Assembly: GCF_033807575.1 (NCBI RefSeq)
Contig: NC_084723.1
Location: 6,019,247 to 6,083,246 of the forward strand
Origin: Cydia pomonella
Taxonomy: Eukaryota > Arthropoda > Insecta > Lepidoptera > Tortricidae
Direction: 5' to 3'
DNA length: 64,000 nucleotides
Shown: positions 23,701 to 28,844 of the stretch, piece after piece
How the letters are laid out: each line of letters starts with the position of its first letter
How positions within the stretch are numbered: the first letter of the stretch is position 1
The notes under the pieces: generated by a model
Database searches by the model: none
What the model was told of the DNA's origin: nothing
Seen by the model: the letters and a program-made list of their open reading frames with translations, nothing else
Translations under genes and position numbers: made by a program

Positions 23701-23817
23701 AATTGAACCTGATCAGAGCACCAGCAAACTTACTTTCTCGAACTCCTTCTCCGCCTCCGTACATTCCGAGGCCACGGTAATCGCCGCTCCGAATCCTTCC
23801 TCCTCGTCATCTTCCAT
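1602..23817 (-). CDS. CFAP58: Cilia- and flagella-associated protein 58 (17 exons, C-terminus missing)
   Basis: This is a multi-exon gene on the minus strand whose joined exons give about 736 residues of almost continuous coiled coil. Identification is by family knowledge: blocks such as ERDVVGAQLVRRNDEIALLYEKI, QLKEDISGKE, NREKEILNKSMQ and ALETPQNVHRWRKL match conserved stretches of vertebrate CFAP58/CCDC147 in the same order. CFAP58 is a structural protein of motile cilia and sperm flagella; in mammals its loss causes flagellar defects. All exon joins keep phase, and every intron is GT-AG. The start ATG at 23817 opens an acidic leader (MEDDEEEG). The vertebrate protein is about 870 residues, so roughly 100 C-terminal residues are absent and are probably outside the window. 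An X-box lies 80 bases upstream. Several exons have decayed tandem copies nearby. In an insect the main expected site is the sperm tail. Confidence 0.9.
2018..2142 (-). CDS. CFAP58: CFAP58 exon 16 (residues ~643-684)
   Basis: Acceptor TTTTAG at 2143 and donor GTACAC at 2017. Reads GERQYEQRVEDIRLLRLEII then RLRKEKNLLSKGIENMTDLRLE. It corresponds to the vertebrate block with RMEDMRILRLEIKKLRREK. A phase 1 junction joins it to exon 15 and it ends in phase 0. Confidence 0.88.
2261..2292. repeat. Perfect 11-bp hairpin
   Basis: ATTGCCTTGCC and GGCAAGGCAAT form a perfect inverted repeat around a 10-base loop, in the intron between CFAP58 exons 15 and 16. No function is implied. Confidence 0.7.
2533..2683 (-). 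CDS. CFAP58: CFAP58 exon 15 (residues ~593-642)
   Basis: Acceptor AACGCAG, donor GTATGT. Reads EGDTARAKLTKELEGLMNER then DVVGAQLVRRNDEIALLYEK and IRILEVTLHR. The block QLVRRNDE.ALLYEKI is almost invariant in CFAP58 proteins and is the strongest single piece of identification evidence in the gene. Confidence 0.95.
2977..3186 (-). CDS. CFAP58: CFAP58 exon 14 (residues ~523-592)
   Basis: Seventy codons in phase 0 between acceptor TCTGTCTAG and donor GTAGGG. Begins MLAYQIEQLKEDISGKE, matching the vertebrate HQVDELKEDISAKE region, and ends EEARLNRIVQ. The first ATG is internal to the protein and is not a translation start. Confidence 0.93.
3430..3515 (-). CDS. CFAP58: CFAP58 exon 13 (residues ~494-522)
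   Basis: Acceptor GATTTAG, donor GTAAGT. Reads DTTRAERNVLHKNYTDALDE then VQDLKQKLR, aligned with the vertebrate AVRSDRNLYSKNLVEAQDEI segment. It ends in phase 0 before exon 14. Confidence 0.88.
3670..3762 (-). CDS. CFAP58: CFAP58 exon 12 (residues ~463-493)
   Basis: Acceptor TTTGCAG, donor GTAAGT. Reads EVRLRTADIMDLQKALREEQ then ISTHKLSVAL. Phase 1 at both ends fits exons 11 and 13. Coiled-coil composition. Confidence 0.85.
   Translation of the reverse strand, partial: RKFAFVRPILWIYRKRYAKNRSARTNSASR
3847..3896 (-). CDS. CFAP58: CFAP58 exon 11 (residues ~446-462)
   Basis: A 50-base micro-exon, acceptor TTTTAG and donor GTCAGT, reading RMLEEAIALNEKIDEIS across the joins. The odd length converts phase 2 to phase 1 and is needed to keep the frame between exons 10 and 12. 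Confidence 0.82.
4080..4290 (+). repeat. Dispersed repeat shared with ~25.39 kb
   Basis: The stretch around 4173-4230 (GCCTTGTAGCCC.GG.CCGCAA.ATGAATTT, then AAAGTGACGTTCGG-like sequence) recurs at about 25399-25455. The shared part continues into a stretch with CACC..GCGGGCCACCT. Family unknown; the outer ends are not defined. Confidence 0.5.
4373..4511 (-). CDS. CFAP58: CFAP58 exon 10 (residues ~400-445)
   Basis: Acceptor GTTTAAG, donor GTGAGC. Reads EALENLHALNLMDNRRKQLE then TEVDQSNAQVNRQRLVIRQL and EKDKD. It aligns with vertebrate KRNLEGEIQNYKDEAQKQRK through HLEKERDR. A plus-strand open frame over it (from 4198) is a shadow. Confidence 0.9.
5071..5210 (-). CDS. CFAP58: CFAP58 exon 9 (residues ~353-399)
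   Basis: Acceptor TCTATAG, donor GTAAGT. Reads NGLRQQVTVMEREIMLGNKK then AEADKRDIENLNREKEILNK and SMQKIQ. This matches the vertebrate GLEREVEASKKQAELDRKAM through RERDILNKNM block. Confidence 0.92.
5501..5622 (-). CDS. CFAP58: CFAP58 exon 8 (residues ~313-352)
   Basis: Acceptor CTTGTAG, donor GTACAG. Reads NMTSDNNKMRNEVSKLTKQA then VQQMKKYQRLEQIKADTESE and ends two bases into an Arg codon completed by exon 9. The open frame continues into the intron for a further stretch, but the donor at 5500 is required to reach exon 9 in frame. Confidence 0.87.
5793..5987 (-). CDS. CFAP58: CFAP58 exon 7 (residues ~248-312)
   Basis: Sixty-five codons in phase 0. Acceptor TTCCCAG, donor GTAACA. Reads LSKAEHTIERRDRQLKDMQN through QAAQAEEEAALAKAALFRET to NLCNTSRELK. 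Strong Ala/Glu/Lys heptad pattern. Confidence 0.88.
6414..6533 (-). CDS. CFAP58: CFAP58 exon 6 (residues ~208-247)
   Basis: Forty codons in phase 0, acceptor ATTGCAG and donor GTATTA. Reads EAGNNAVRQNRLVDHMKGEV then EGLKNVVEDRRVMIKNLNDT. GC-rich relative to its introns, as are the other exons. Confidence 0.86.
6702..6746. repeat. 22-bp direct repeat, two copies
   Basis: TATTACGATTGGTTCTAATTACC occurs twice head to tail in the intron between CFAP58 exons 5 and 6 (first bases shared). A simple slippage-type duplication. Confidence 0.8.
7185..7240 (-). pseudogene. Decayed partial copy of CFAP58 exon 5
   Basis: The stretch TCCGTCTAGTTCACCCTGTA at 7199 is identical to the plus-strand sequence at 7351 inside exon 5 (encoding LQGELDG), and homology extends about 25 bases on each side with mismatches. 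It lies in the intron immediately 3' of exon 5 and ends a few bases before the donor of that exon. Confidence 0.75.
7249..7426 (-). CDS. CFAP58: CFAP58 exon 5 (residues ~148-207)
   Basis: Acceptor TGCTACAG, donor GTAGGT. Reads GATSAAKEKEKFEKEKQRLQ then GELDGARQRLSGATSYIEEL and EQKLNKADDTISSLEEQLE. It matches the vertebrate FRKKEKLEKELKQIQ to KSKEELQKLEQQL region. The phase 2 join to exon 4 makes a Pro codon. Confidence 0.9.
7536..7561. repeat. AGAAT microsatellite
   Basis: Five tandem AGAAT-type pentamers in the intron between CFAP58 exons 4 and 5, followed by AT-rich DNA. Confidence 0.9.
8225..8330. repeat. GAGACCGA / CGGCCGAGA-rich repeat
   Basis: Repeated words of the type GAGACCGAAACCGAGA and CTCGGCCGAGACCGA make an imperfect, partly palindromic cluster. 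A similar vocabulary (TTTCGGCCGAAAC) recurs at about 63110-63485. Probably part of a mobile-element family I cannot name. Confidence 0.5.
8452..9795 (+). mobile_element. 5'-truncated LINE in intron 4 of CFAP58
   Basis: Contains the C-terminal half of a LINE reverse transcriptase (8456-9613). Downstream, in a shifted frame, lie remains of a C-terminal Cys/His finger (CSECGRTFAAKIGYVSHLRA, about 9670-9729). Homology starts abruptly inside the reverse transcriptase domain, as is usual for incomplete target-primed insertion. It lies antisense to CFAP58. The 3' limit is uncertain; no clear target duplication was identified. Confidence 0.85.
8456..9613 (+). CDS. LINE reverse transcriptase, C-terminal half
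   Basis: An uninterrupted frame of 385 codons from a non-LTR retrotransposon polymerase. Reverse transcriptase motifs are visible: SCGVKQGCVLVPTLF near residue 47 and the catalytic box MIYADDLCF near residue 110. These are followed by the thumb-like FKYLGSTIT motif and by the LINE tail ASETWCLYRKHIRSLDSFYL ... LRWCVHVSRM ... GKRKRGGQ.LRFKDVLKRH. The true protein began upstream with an endonuclease and the first palm motifs, which are missing, so the ATG at 8456 is not the original start and the product would be inactive. The clade (RTE-like or Rex1-like) cannot be settled by eye. The stop at 9611 precedes a frame-shifted Zn-finger remnant. Confidence 0.85.
   Translation: MPCEALWVVLTKLGCTEKFVRMVRLLHDNMQCYLSVKGEQSEFFTVSCGVKQGCVLVPTLFALYFAVVVWGALQTSSDGIRIRYCTDGGIFNLARLKARTKLSLAVITEMIYADDLCFVAESPGALQQLMSSLDESCQGLGLKISVKKTEVLALDTIANSQFDIKLGRDSLKQVAQFKYLGSTITAKCHLENEINCRIGADAAAFGKLYSKVFRSHDIKLATKVAVYMAIVLPNLLYASETWCLYRKHIRSLDSFYLRCLRDIMGVHWSDHLRNTEIFRRADVAGIEAYLMRRQLRWCVHVSRMSQDRVAKRIFYCELQNGKRKRGGQFLRFKDVLKRHMKRAHIEPTTWESLAGDRLQWKHILQTQVREFKARRRTELDDKHDS
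10201..10262 (-). pseudogene. Fragment of a further CFAP58 exon 4 repeat unit
   Basis: Sequence of the type ACGCTGGCGAGCTCCC followed by ACTGAG...AAATACTTACGG matches the boundary between exon copy and downstream intron seen in the full units at about 10360-10424 and 10520-10556. Only the end of a unit remains. Confidence 0.65.
10272..10373 (-). pseudogene. Extra copy 1 of CFAP58 exon 4 (frame open)
   Basis: Reads REPASVRSLETIKKTVARLD then KEFTALKRQGDDDP, and keeps a good donor (CC followed by GTAAGT). It lacks the first 12-13 codons and the splice acceptor of the true exon 4, so it has no obvious way to be spliced in, although its frame is open. Confidence 0.75.
10425..10529 (-). pseudogene. 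Extra copy 2 of CFAP58 exon 4 (in-frame stop)
   Basis: Reads LASVESLETIKKTVVRLDKE then FTALKR followed by TAA where the true exon has CAG (Gln). Donor GTGAGT is present, acceptor absent. The spacing between donors of the three units is about 153 and 132 bases, showing tandem duplication. Confidence 0.78.
10557..10692 (-). CDS. CFAP58: CFAP58 exon 4 (residues ~103-147)
   Basis: Acceptor TTTAACAG, donor GTAAGT. Reads EEARALADAMHVRELASVES then LETIKKTVARLDKELTALKR and QGDDD. With exon 3 it aligns to the vertebrate QTTIASLKKEIEKAWKMVDS region. This is the only one of three tandem copies with an acceptor and full length. Confidence 0.88.
11434..11527. repeat. Palindromic AT-rich repeat
   Basis: TTTAAATTCAACTACAGATG at about 11439 is repeated inverted near 11500-11522, with an additional inner palindrome (CTACAGATGTATATATCTGTAG). 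It lies in CFAP58 intron 3 and may be nested in the foldback element at 11531-11671. Confidence 0.7.
11531..11671. mobile_element. Short inverted-repeat element (MITE-like)
   Basis: Arms GTGAATAATACTTTTCCAT...TCTCGGAAACGTT and its diverged inverse (AACGCTTCCGAGAAAATAAG ... AATTATCCAC) flank a core of about 40 bases. CFAP58 intron 3. Target duplication not determined. Confidence 0.6.
11776..11869 (-). CDS. CFAP58: CFAP58 exon 3 (residues ~72-102)
   Basis: Acceptor TTTGTAG, donor GTTAGT. Reads TKMGRFDDTIADYMAEISEA then NQTIEKLRQDI. The join to exon 2 is in phase 0 and the combined sequence aligns well with the vertebrate protein, so no exon seems to be missing in the 10.5-kb intron 2. Confidence 0.86.
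12569..12707. mobile_element. MITE with TACAGTCGCC ends
   Basis: TACAGTCGCCATCAGATATA at the left is repeated inverted at the right (TATATCTGATGGCGACTGTA); the arms continue through GGAGCGGCC / GGCCGCTTC and an inner inverted pair around AACACGC. About 139 bp, inside CFAP58 intron 2. The TACAGTC tip is shared with the elements at 33537 and 59417. Confidence 0.88.
13027..13130 (+). repeat. Dispersed lepidopteran-type repeat fragment
   Basis: Contains TTTCCGGAGGGGTAGGCAGA and CCACTTGCTACGATCCTGAC, then ACATACCTCTTTCGCTTC. I recognise this as a common moth and butterfly interspersed sequence; I cannot assign its class from this fragment. Confidence 0.5.
13352..13543 (+). pseudogene. Probable LINE polymerase C-terminal tail
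   Basis: Reads YQAVFLFNKLPTEFKTITNS then KIFNARLKSYLLKKSYYCIT. The pattern L-[FY]-N-x-L-P ... F-x-x-x-L-K-x-Y-L ... Y-Y is typical of the extreme C-terminus of insect LINE reverse transcriptases. No catalytic motifs are present, and upstream sequence is degenerate, so this is a 3' fragment. Confidence 0.45.
13993..15244 (+). mobile_element. GGGTTCCGT repeat type B, split by a type A insertion
   Basis: The head (GTACGAGTCGGACTCGCCCA, GGGTTCCGTACC, GACGTATTAAAA) ends at about 14060. The rest resumes at about 14778 (TACTTACTAGATCT ...) and finishes with the CAGACAGACGGACATGACGA microsatellite and CTACGGAACCCTAAAAA. In the copy at 50555 these two parts are contiguous, so the piece between them is a later insertion. 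Poly-G at about 14871-14886. The class of this family is unknown to me. Confidence 0.7.
14063..14777 (+). mobile_element. GGGTTCCGT repeat type A, copy 1 (nested)
   Basis: Starts CCGGCCAAGAGCATGTCGGG, includes GGGTTCCGTAGTTACTCTTC, then a CAGACAGA microsatellite, and ends CTACGGAACCCTAAAAA. It is nearly the same as the copy at 17877-18584. Inserted at the internal A-run of a type B repeat. Confidence 0.75.
15330..15555 (+). repeat. Dispersed repeat, inverse partner at 57.4 kb
   Basis: The region with ATTATGCTGAAGCGATCGAC and GAAATGGAATTTCATAGAAA recurs in reverse orientation at about 57395-57600. Both contain A-rich stretches and end near TTCCCTCTTA / TAAGAGGGAA. Family not identified. Confidence 0.6.
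15560..15760. other. GC-rich block, unidentified
   Basis: A locally GC-rich patch with repeated CCGG/CGGAC words (CGGTCGCCCCGGTCGG, GGACCCGGACGGTTCCGGAC). Short open frames exist on both strands but none resembles a known protein. Probably a fragment of a mobile element. Confidence 0.35.
16017..16164. mobile_element. MITE with TGCCCGCGTAGCCAACGT ends
   Basis: TGCCCGCGTAGCCAACGT and its inverse ACGTTGGCTACGCGGGCA delimit 148 bp; the arms continue with TTAACGCTCCGT / ACGGAGCGTGAACG. The core (TCTCTCTATCACTCTTCC, TATTAGTGCGAC) resembles the core of the element at 33039. Confidence 0.88.
16455..16615 (+). mobile_element. Helitron-like 3' end
   Basis: Contains GTCTGTATGTTCGCGATAAA, AAACTACTGAACGGATT, ATGCGGTTTTCACC and ends CCCGTGCGAAGCCGGGTGGG then TCGCTAGT. 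The CTAG-T terminus after a short GC-rich hairpin (GCGA/TCGC) is the Helitron signature, and this sequence is a frequent interspersed repeat in Lepidoptera. The 5' limit is not defined and no Rep/helicase is present. Confidence 0.5.
17109..17170 (+). repeat. GGGTTCCGT family head fragment
   Basis: AAAACCGGAGAAGTGCGAGT, CGGACTCGCCCACCGAGGGC and TCCGTAGAAACTC match the heads of the type B repeats at 13993 and 50555. Truncated after about 60 bases. Confidence 0.6.
17310..17765. other. GC-richer block with overlapping open frames, unidentified
   Basis: Between AT-rich flanks lies about 450 bp of balanced composition with open frames in several phases on both strands (for example plus 17538-17753 and minus 17360-17608). 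None has a motif I recognise. It could be a decayed element fragment; splice-site pairs that would make it a CFAP58 exon were not found, and exons 2 and 3 already join in phase. Confidence 0.35.
17877..18584 (+). mobile_element. GGGTTCCGT repeat type A, copy 2
   Basis: Nearly identical to 14063-14777 over its whole length: CCGGCCAAGAGCATGTCGGG at the start, GACATGGCGAAACTATAAGG and CTACGGAACCCTAAAAA at the end. Comparison of the two copies fixes the limits of the family at about 710 bp. Confidence 0.75.
18690..18800 (+). repeat. Dispersed lepidopteran-type repeat fragment
   Basis: TGGAGGATAGGCAGGCGTTT, GACCACGATCATACCTGATG and GTATGTGATGATGCGGTCTA make up a sequence I know as a common lepidopteran interspersed repeat. 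Class not determined. Confidence 0.5.
20920..21061. mobile_element. MITE with TATGACCGAAACCGGCAAAA ends
   Basis: TATGACCGAAACCGGCAAAA at the left and TTTTGCCGGTTTCGGTCACA at the right are inverted arms that continue through CACTTTGTCGCTTG / CAAGCGACAAAGTG. Core of about 60 bp. CFAP58 intron 2. Confidence 0.88.
22247..22294. repeat. 17-bp inverted repeat (short MITE remnant)
   Basis: TCCATCGGTGGACCTTA and TAAGGTCCACCGATGGG are inverted around an 11-base loop, 37 bases inside intron 2 from the exon 2 donor. A transcript of CFAP58 would form this hairpin close to the splice site. Confidence 0.8.
22331..22459 (-). CDS. CFAP58: CFAP58 exon 2 (residues 29-71)
   Basis: Forty-three codons in phase 0, acceptor TTCCTCAG and donor GTTAGC. 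Reads VLEEMREAEGLKMYSDVYTK then LYDSYYQLKDDKNKNMAEIE. Aligns with vertebrate residues from GVLHELSGDKSLEKFRIEYE. The open frame runs on past the donor, but exon 3 needs the splice at 22330. Confidence 0.87.
22848..23045 (+). repeat. Dispersed GATTCACGGTTAGTTTCACT repeat, copy 1
   Basis: Contains TGATTCACGGTTAGTTTCAC, GACCGGGATATAAACCGTGA, then ATATCGGGAGCTCCATAAAA. The same modules occur at 28845-28970 and 34200-34325. A widespread family in Lepidoptera as far as I recall; class unknown. Confidence 0.6.
23460..23500. repeat. TTCGAAT palindrome cluster
   Basis: ATTCGATTATTCGAATATTC followed by GAATTCGAATCCG forms overlapping palindromes in CFAP58 intron 1. Simple-sequence-like; no function assigned. 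Confidence 0.6.
23734..23817 (-). CDS. CFAP58: CFAP58 exon 1 with start codon (residues 1-28)
   Basis: Twenty-eight codons from ATG: MEDDEEEGFGAAITVASECT then EAEKEFEK, followed by donor GTAAGT. This ATG is chosen because it is the first in the frame and the upstream DNA has promoter character with no acceptor site. The sequence leads into exon 2 in phase 0 and corresponds to the vertebrate N-terminus just before the FQGVLHEL block. Confidence 0.85.
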
Positions 23818-23859
23818 GGTTCTTTACAATACCAAAAACTTCCAAATAAACAATAAAAG

Positions 23860-23874
23860 CTGATATAAAAGGCG
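23860..23874 (-). promoter_or_regulatory. Possible TATA-like element of CFAP58
   Basis: On the minus strand GCCTTTTATATCAGC lies between the X-box and the ATG, about 45-55 bases before the start codon. The match to a TATA box is partial and the transcription start is not known. Confidence 0.3.
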
Positions 23875-23897
23875 TGGTGTGACTGAATTGTTTTGCC

Positions 23898-23911
23898 GTT
23901 GTCTTGGCAAC
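23898..23911 (-). promoter_or_regulatory. X-box (RFX-factor site) upstream of CFAP58
   Basis: GTTGTCTTGGCAAC (plus strand), or GTTGCCAAGACAAC on the gene strand, fits the RFX X-box consensus of two half sites (GTTGYY and RRCAAC) separated by two bases. RFX proteins drive cilium and flagellum genes in animals, and functional X-boxes usually sit within about 150 bases of the start codon. This one is 81 bases from the ATG of an axonemal gene. Confidence 0.8.
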
Positions 23912-24192
23912 GGCGTCTCAATGCAAACTTCAGTCTGTTTTGACTTGCGGATGTTGCTTATTGTAAGGGCCGTAAGAATAACAATGCGGTAAATATCAAG
24001 GTTTATTTAAGACATTTCAAATACAAATGAGGGCAAAGAATACGGGTCGAGAAGGGTGCCGCCGTCAAGGGGGAAATTGAGGAGAAACCGTGGCGGTTAG
24101 GACTTTCTGGTGTTGGGAACTTCCCAATTTTTTGACAAGTTGATAGCTTGATAATAAGATAAAAACCATTTTGAGAGCATTTAAACAAGCAA

Positions 24193-24533
24193 GTATGGAA
24201 GGTGGCGGTAAGGAATGGAATCTCCATGTACCAAAAAGTGTCATCAAAAAACCTTAAATAGGTGGCGCTACAATACCTAGAATACTTGAAAAAATAATCA
24301 AATCATAGACAGCGCACTTCACTCCGTCAATAACGCCTAGGTTCTTGGCTATCTCTCCAGAGTAGCGCTAGAGTAGCTAAGAACCTAGGCGTTATTGACG
24401 GAGTGAATTGCGCTGTCTATGATTTGATTTTTTGGTTCAAGTACTCTAGGTATTGTAGCGCCACCTATTTAAAGTTTTTTGATGACACTTTTTGGTATAT
24501 GGAGATTTCGTTCCTTATCTCCACCTTCCGTAT
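24193..24533. mobile_element. Long-hairpin foldback element
   Basis: Two arms of about 150 bases are almost perfect inverted repeats. The outer parts read ATGGAAGGTGG...AAAAAGTGTCATCAAAAAAC and the inverse. The inner parts read ATAGACAGCGCACTTCACTC then CGTCAATAACGCCTAGGTTC and the inverse. The core is about 35 bases. Length about 340 bp, lying 280 bases upstream of the CFAP58 X-box. Target duplication not resolved. Confidence 0.85.
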
Positions 24534-24539
24534 TTTATT

Positions 24540-27500
24540 TAAATAGTGCCTGTGGAGAGATGTTAAATTGTAGCGAAGAAAATATATATATATATATACC
24601 TAACCAGTACCTTGTGGGTGCTTTTTTGGGTGTAATAAAACTGTTGAAACAATAATTTTGCTCCACTCTATAACATGTAAACTCTTTTATAGGAAGCCTA
24701 CTTGTCTGCGATGTGCGTTTGAACTTGTCAACAAAAATGTCATTGAATTTGTTTACATGATATAGGTCCTCAATGGGTCCTCAACTCCTCACATACATTT
24801 TATACTATTTGGACAATAAATGTAAATATAAACAAGAAGCAAAAGATAAAATACTCACGAGGAAGGATACTTATACTTAGTAGGCTCTAGGTACTTCATT
24901 GATTGGTGAAATAACGTCAATCAATGCAATCTTACATCCATGTTACATCCAATAGGAGAAAAGGAAGCTCTTCGCCTTACATCTTCAGGTCAACGTTAGT
25001 ACGAGTACTTAGGTATGGTAGTAGTTTTTGTGCCGCAATTCGGGTCAAACACATTTTAAAACACGTTTCAGAGAAAGGTCGCTTCCGTGGACAATACAAT
25101 AAAAGTTAACGACTCTGGTATTAACATGTTTTTATTATTTGACTCTCAATTATTAAAAAAACTATCACGCCTGTGAGGGCGCAGCGTAAAAATTAACTTT
25201 AGATTCCTTAAAGCTTGCGATGTCTACAGGAAGTGTAGTGTAGTGTAGAGGAATGAGTCATATCCTCTTATTGTGCACCCGCGGCAACGGCGTGAATAGC
25301 GACAATGAAAGTAATACTCATAAGATGGACAATCGGACATACTCGTACTTACTCCAGGACAGCCGTACTCAATCGTTTTTTTATGAGGGCCACAACATGG
25401 TTTCGCCTTGTAGCCCTGGGCCGCAAGATGAATTTTGCTTAAAAGTGACGTTCGGAAGTTCGGATAGCAAGGTTATGTATCTATGAGTATACCAGGATCA
25501 CCTGGCGGGCCACCTCGCTGCTCTAGAAGGTCTGACTTATGAACCACATAAGTACTTATTGGTTCCCTATCTGAGGTGAGAAAATGATATTTTCATCAAA
25601 TCTTATCTTATCCACTTGCATCTTAATCTTTATTCTTATCTTATCTTTTTCACTTGCAGGTTCTGCACAATGTACCCAGTCAGCTCCAAAGAAAAGTGAC
25701 CTCCCTGCATAGAAGTTAGTATGATGACACGGAGCTCTGATCTGAACATCACTAAGAAGATTTGCGGGCAAATGACTCCCAATCGGTATCCTGATGAAAA
25801 AAAAACCTATCGGTAAGCTAAACTGATTATTATTTGAGGATCTAAGAATCGCAGGCAAAACTCCTTCGGTGTCCATATGGCTCGATCTTGAACAGTCTCC
25901 CCCACTTAATTATTAGTGAAAAGTTCTTCTCGACAACTGTTTAAAAATATAGGAAGTTTCTATTGGTCATGGTTGTGTAGTGTTGGATCACCAACAACAC
26001 ACAACAACAAACAACAAGTACAGAACAGGAACAGAACAAGTAGAAGGTCAGTTTATGACATTGACAAGTACCTAAGTCAAAATTCTTACCGTTGTCTTCT
26101 TATGTCCCACATTGAATTATGCTTTCTACTAAACAGATAAAAAAAACTAATTATAAAATAGCACTTCATCTCATAAAAAAATCACTACTTTGTCAAAATT
26201 AGGAAACAGAAAACGAAACAACGAATTTAAGTAGTCTGACTGTTCAATTTATTTTTTATGTTGCATTATAATACCTATATGTGTATTGCATTATTTGCAT
26301 TTATGATTCATTTCCATCGATTGCGACCGGGATACGGCCTTCGCAACTGGATATCAGGGATGATGAAACAAAGTCGCGGGTTGCGTGATCCTGCCCTTGG
26401 CATTTCAAGCACGCAAACATAGATGATGCTTATGTAGACGTCAGAGGACGAAGTTTTAAGTTCCTTAGCTAGCTGGGGTAGCTTTTATTGATTGATAAAG
26501 GGGTTTAGCTGTCCCGTACCAACGAATTTTTATCTCGTGGGCGTTTTCTAAAATAAATCCTGATTGGGCTTTCTTGGGCTCATTCTACTCAGAATCGTTA
26601 GCATTCTCCACCCTATCATTAAAAAAAAATGTCCAAAAATGTCCGTTCCATTCCATTACGTCACAATTTAGTGTAACAAAATTTTTCAGTTGTTTGCGTG
26701 TGACGTAGTGGAAACTTACACATTTTTGGGGCATTTTTTTAGCATCATGGTTGAATATGCTAATAATTCTTAGTTGAAATAATATTTTTATTTCAGAAAA
26801 AGCTCTCGTATAATACAATTACATTCATTGAACGTTTTAAGCCGATGATTCAAATTAATGAGCATTTTTCACATTTGTGACAGAAAAAAAACTCTTGTAC
26901 TTGTAAATCTTTAGAAAATTTGCGTTTGTAAGGAACAGCAATGGTATAGATAATTTCGTAAAAAGCTGAGTTAAAGTATCTCTTTCTATTTGTAGTGGAC
27001 CGGTGTTCTGACACTGATATAGAGTAATGTTTTGACTAAAATAGAAGTTGAAGAAAATAATGAATGGGTTCAAAAAACAATGTTGCGGTCTTCATCAGAT
27101 CTACGATCCGTTTCACCAAATGTCTCGGGAGCATACCTCTTGCACGTAAAAAATGACAAAATCACTATATATGTCCATATCACTACGAGTTTTTTTTTGG
27201 ATTTCTCGGGGATCGCATCAGATCAATTGTAAAGTTTTTCCCTTTGGAACACAAACATATTAAATTGGACTTCTAGGAAAGAAACTTCGAAACAGGTGAA
27301 GGACTGTGAAAAATCTTTTATTTAGGTGTTACATAACATAATGGGCATGTTCATAAAATTTAAATAATTATCTTTTCGATCGAAGGCATCGAAGCGTTAG
27401 CGAACGTCTCAGTTTTATCTCGGGCATTTTGCTTTCGTATGTCCGGATATTCTCATCTACAGGTCGCAATTCTCGTGAAATTTTGTGACTAGATTCTATG

Positions 27501-27820
27501 ATTAAATAGTTTTTTTTGCCGCTCCAGTTTTTATCGATTAATAAGTATTTTTCAGTTTTACATTTTCTAAGCTTAACGCGAAGTCTACAGCTCACAGAGC
27601 CACAGTACTTATAGTGGTTATTAGGTACACCGGTAGATCTAATTAAAAGCCTATAAACATATATGTTACAAACAACCATTATTATGTTAATTAACTGGTT
27701 ATGTTATTACTTATTACGTGGTTTAATAATTCATAGAAAATGCATGACGCACATTACGCACTTATATGTATAATATCAACAATGAAAGAGAAGACATCCT
27801 ATTTAGTGCACGATTGCATA
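24540..27820. other. No gene seen; AT-rich with repeat fragments
   Basis: Contains a (TA)n run at about 24582-24597, the second copy of the repeat found at 4.1 kb (about 25395-25530), and an imperfect inverted pair at about 26625-26740 (AATGTCCAAAAATG / ACACATTTTTGGGGCATT, with TTACGTCACA / TGTGACGTA). Several short open frames (for example minus 25556-25876, minus 27368-27679) have no recognisable motif and AT-driven composition. Confidence 0.5.
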
Positions 27821-27826
27821 CCTTTG

Positions 27827-28042
27827 ACGACCGGTCTGGCCAATGGTCCTGGGTTCGAATCACGGTAAGGGCATTTCTGTGATGAGCGCAGATATTTGTT
27901 CCTAAGTAATGGGTGCTTCTATGTATTTAAGTATTTGTATATTATTTATATCGTTGTCTGAGTACCTACAACACAAGCTTTCTTGAGCTTACTGTAGGGG
28001 CTTAGTCAATTTGTGTAAGGATGTCCTATAATATTGTCCCTC
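27827..28042 (+). mobile_element. tRNA-derived SINE, copy 1 (internally deleted)
   Basis: GACCGGTCTGGC (A-box part), CTGGGTTCGAATCACGG (B box), then GGTAAGGGCATTTCTGTGAT, GATATTTGTTCC, ATCGTTGTCTGAGTACC, GAGCTTACTGTAGG and the tail TGTCCTATAATATT. Compared with the copy at 44013 it lacks about 40 bases between the A and B boxes, so it cannot serve as a pol III promoter. Confidence 0.7.
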
Positions 28043-28044
28043 GG

Positions 28045-28840
28045 CTTGACCACGTGCAGGCGCCTGTCTTACCGTAATTTTGACCTATGGATTGCCTGTT
28101 CCAGCACCTCTCGCTTATCCTAAACACACACTTCTTTAACCGTTTTCCAGGCATAGAACGATTTATCGACCACGTATGTGTTAATACATAGAATTTCAAC
28201 CCAAGATTTCCGATTTAAGGTTGAAATTAAACTGAATTTGAATAAAAATATGAATTGAGACAGAATGGGGACTCTTATATTCAATAGTTCAACTTGTAAC
28301 GACGTTCGTCCTATAGGTATATAATTTGCGTCTTGTAAATAGTTATGTCAATTTTCATATAATTTAGGCATGTCGCACTGTGGGCTCAAATTCGGCTACG
28401 CGTGACGGAAATATGTAGTATGCCAAAAAATCACAAATAATTCGTAATATAGCCGTCTGCGAGGATATTACGATTTTTTATGCGGTTTTTGAAATAAATT
28501 GATTTTTTGTTCCTGCTCTATACATACATACATATTTTTCGAACAAAAATCCTCGACACTCTTTATGCCAAATTGTCCCAAATTGTTGAAAAGTTACCAT
28601 AACCATGATAGGCAAAACCTATTACAATAAAAAAATAACAACTTTGGTTTATATGTCAATGGGAGCCCAATTTCAGCTTTCAATGTGTCATTTTAAAATG
28701 AGATCATATCTTCGTTTACATACATACATAAATACCTTACACTTATATGGGTCATGCCTAAATTAAATGATTAAGTATTTAATTTCGTTTAAAATTCCAT
28801 TCATGAAACTAAATTGAATCCCGTAACAAATTCAAGTGAA
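28045..28840. other. No gene seen
   Basis: AT-rich DNA without a supported frame, splice pattern or clear repeat structure. Confidence 0.4.
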
Positions 28841-28844
28841 AGTT

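Noticed and set aside
27368..27679. 103-codon minus-strand frame
   Set aside because: No recognisable domain, AT-driven residues, no promoter or splice support.
27835..27875. Possible tRNA gene (B-box GGTTCGAATC)
   Set aside because: No cloverleaf can be drawn and the sequence matches the two SINE copies at 34328 and 44013.
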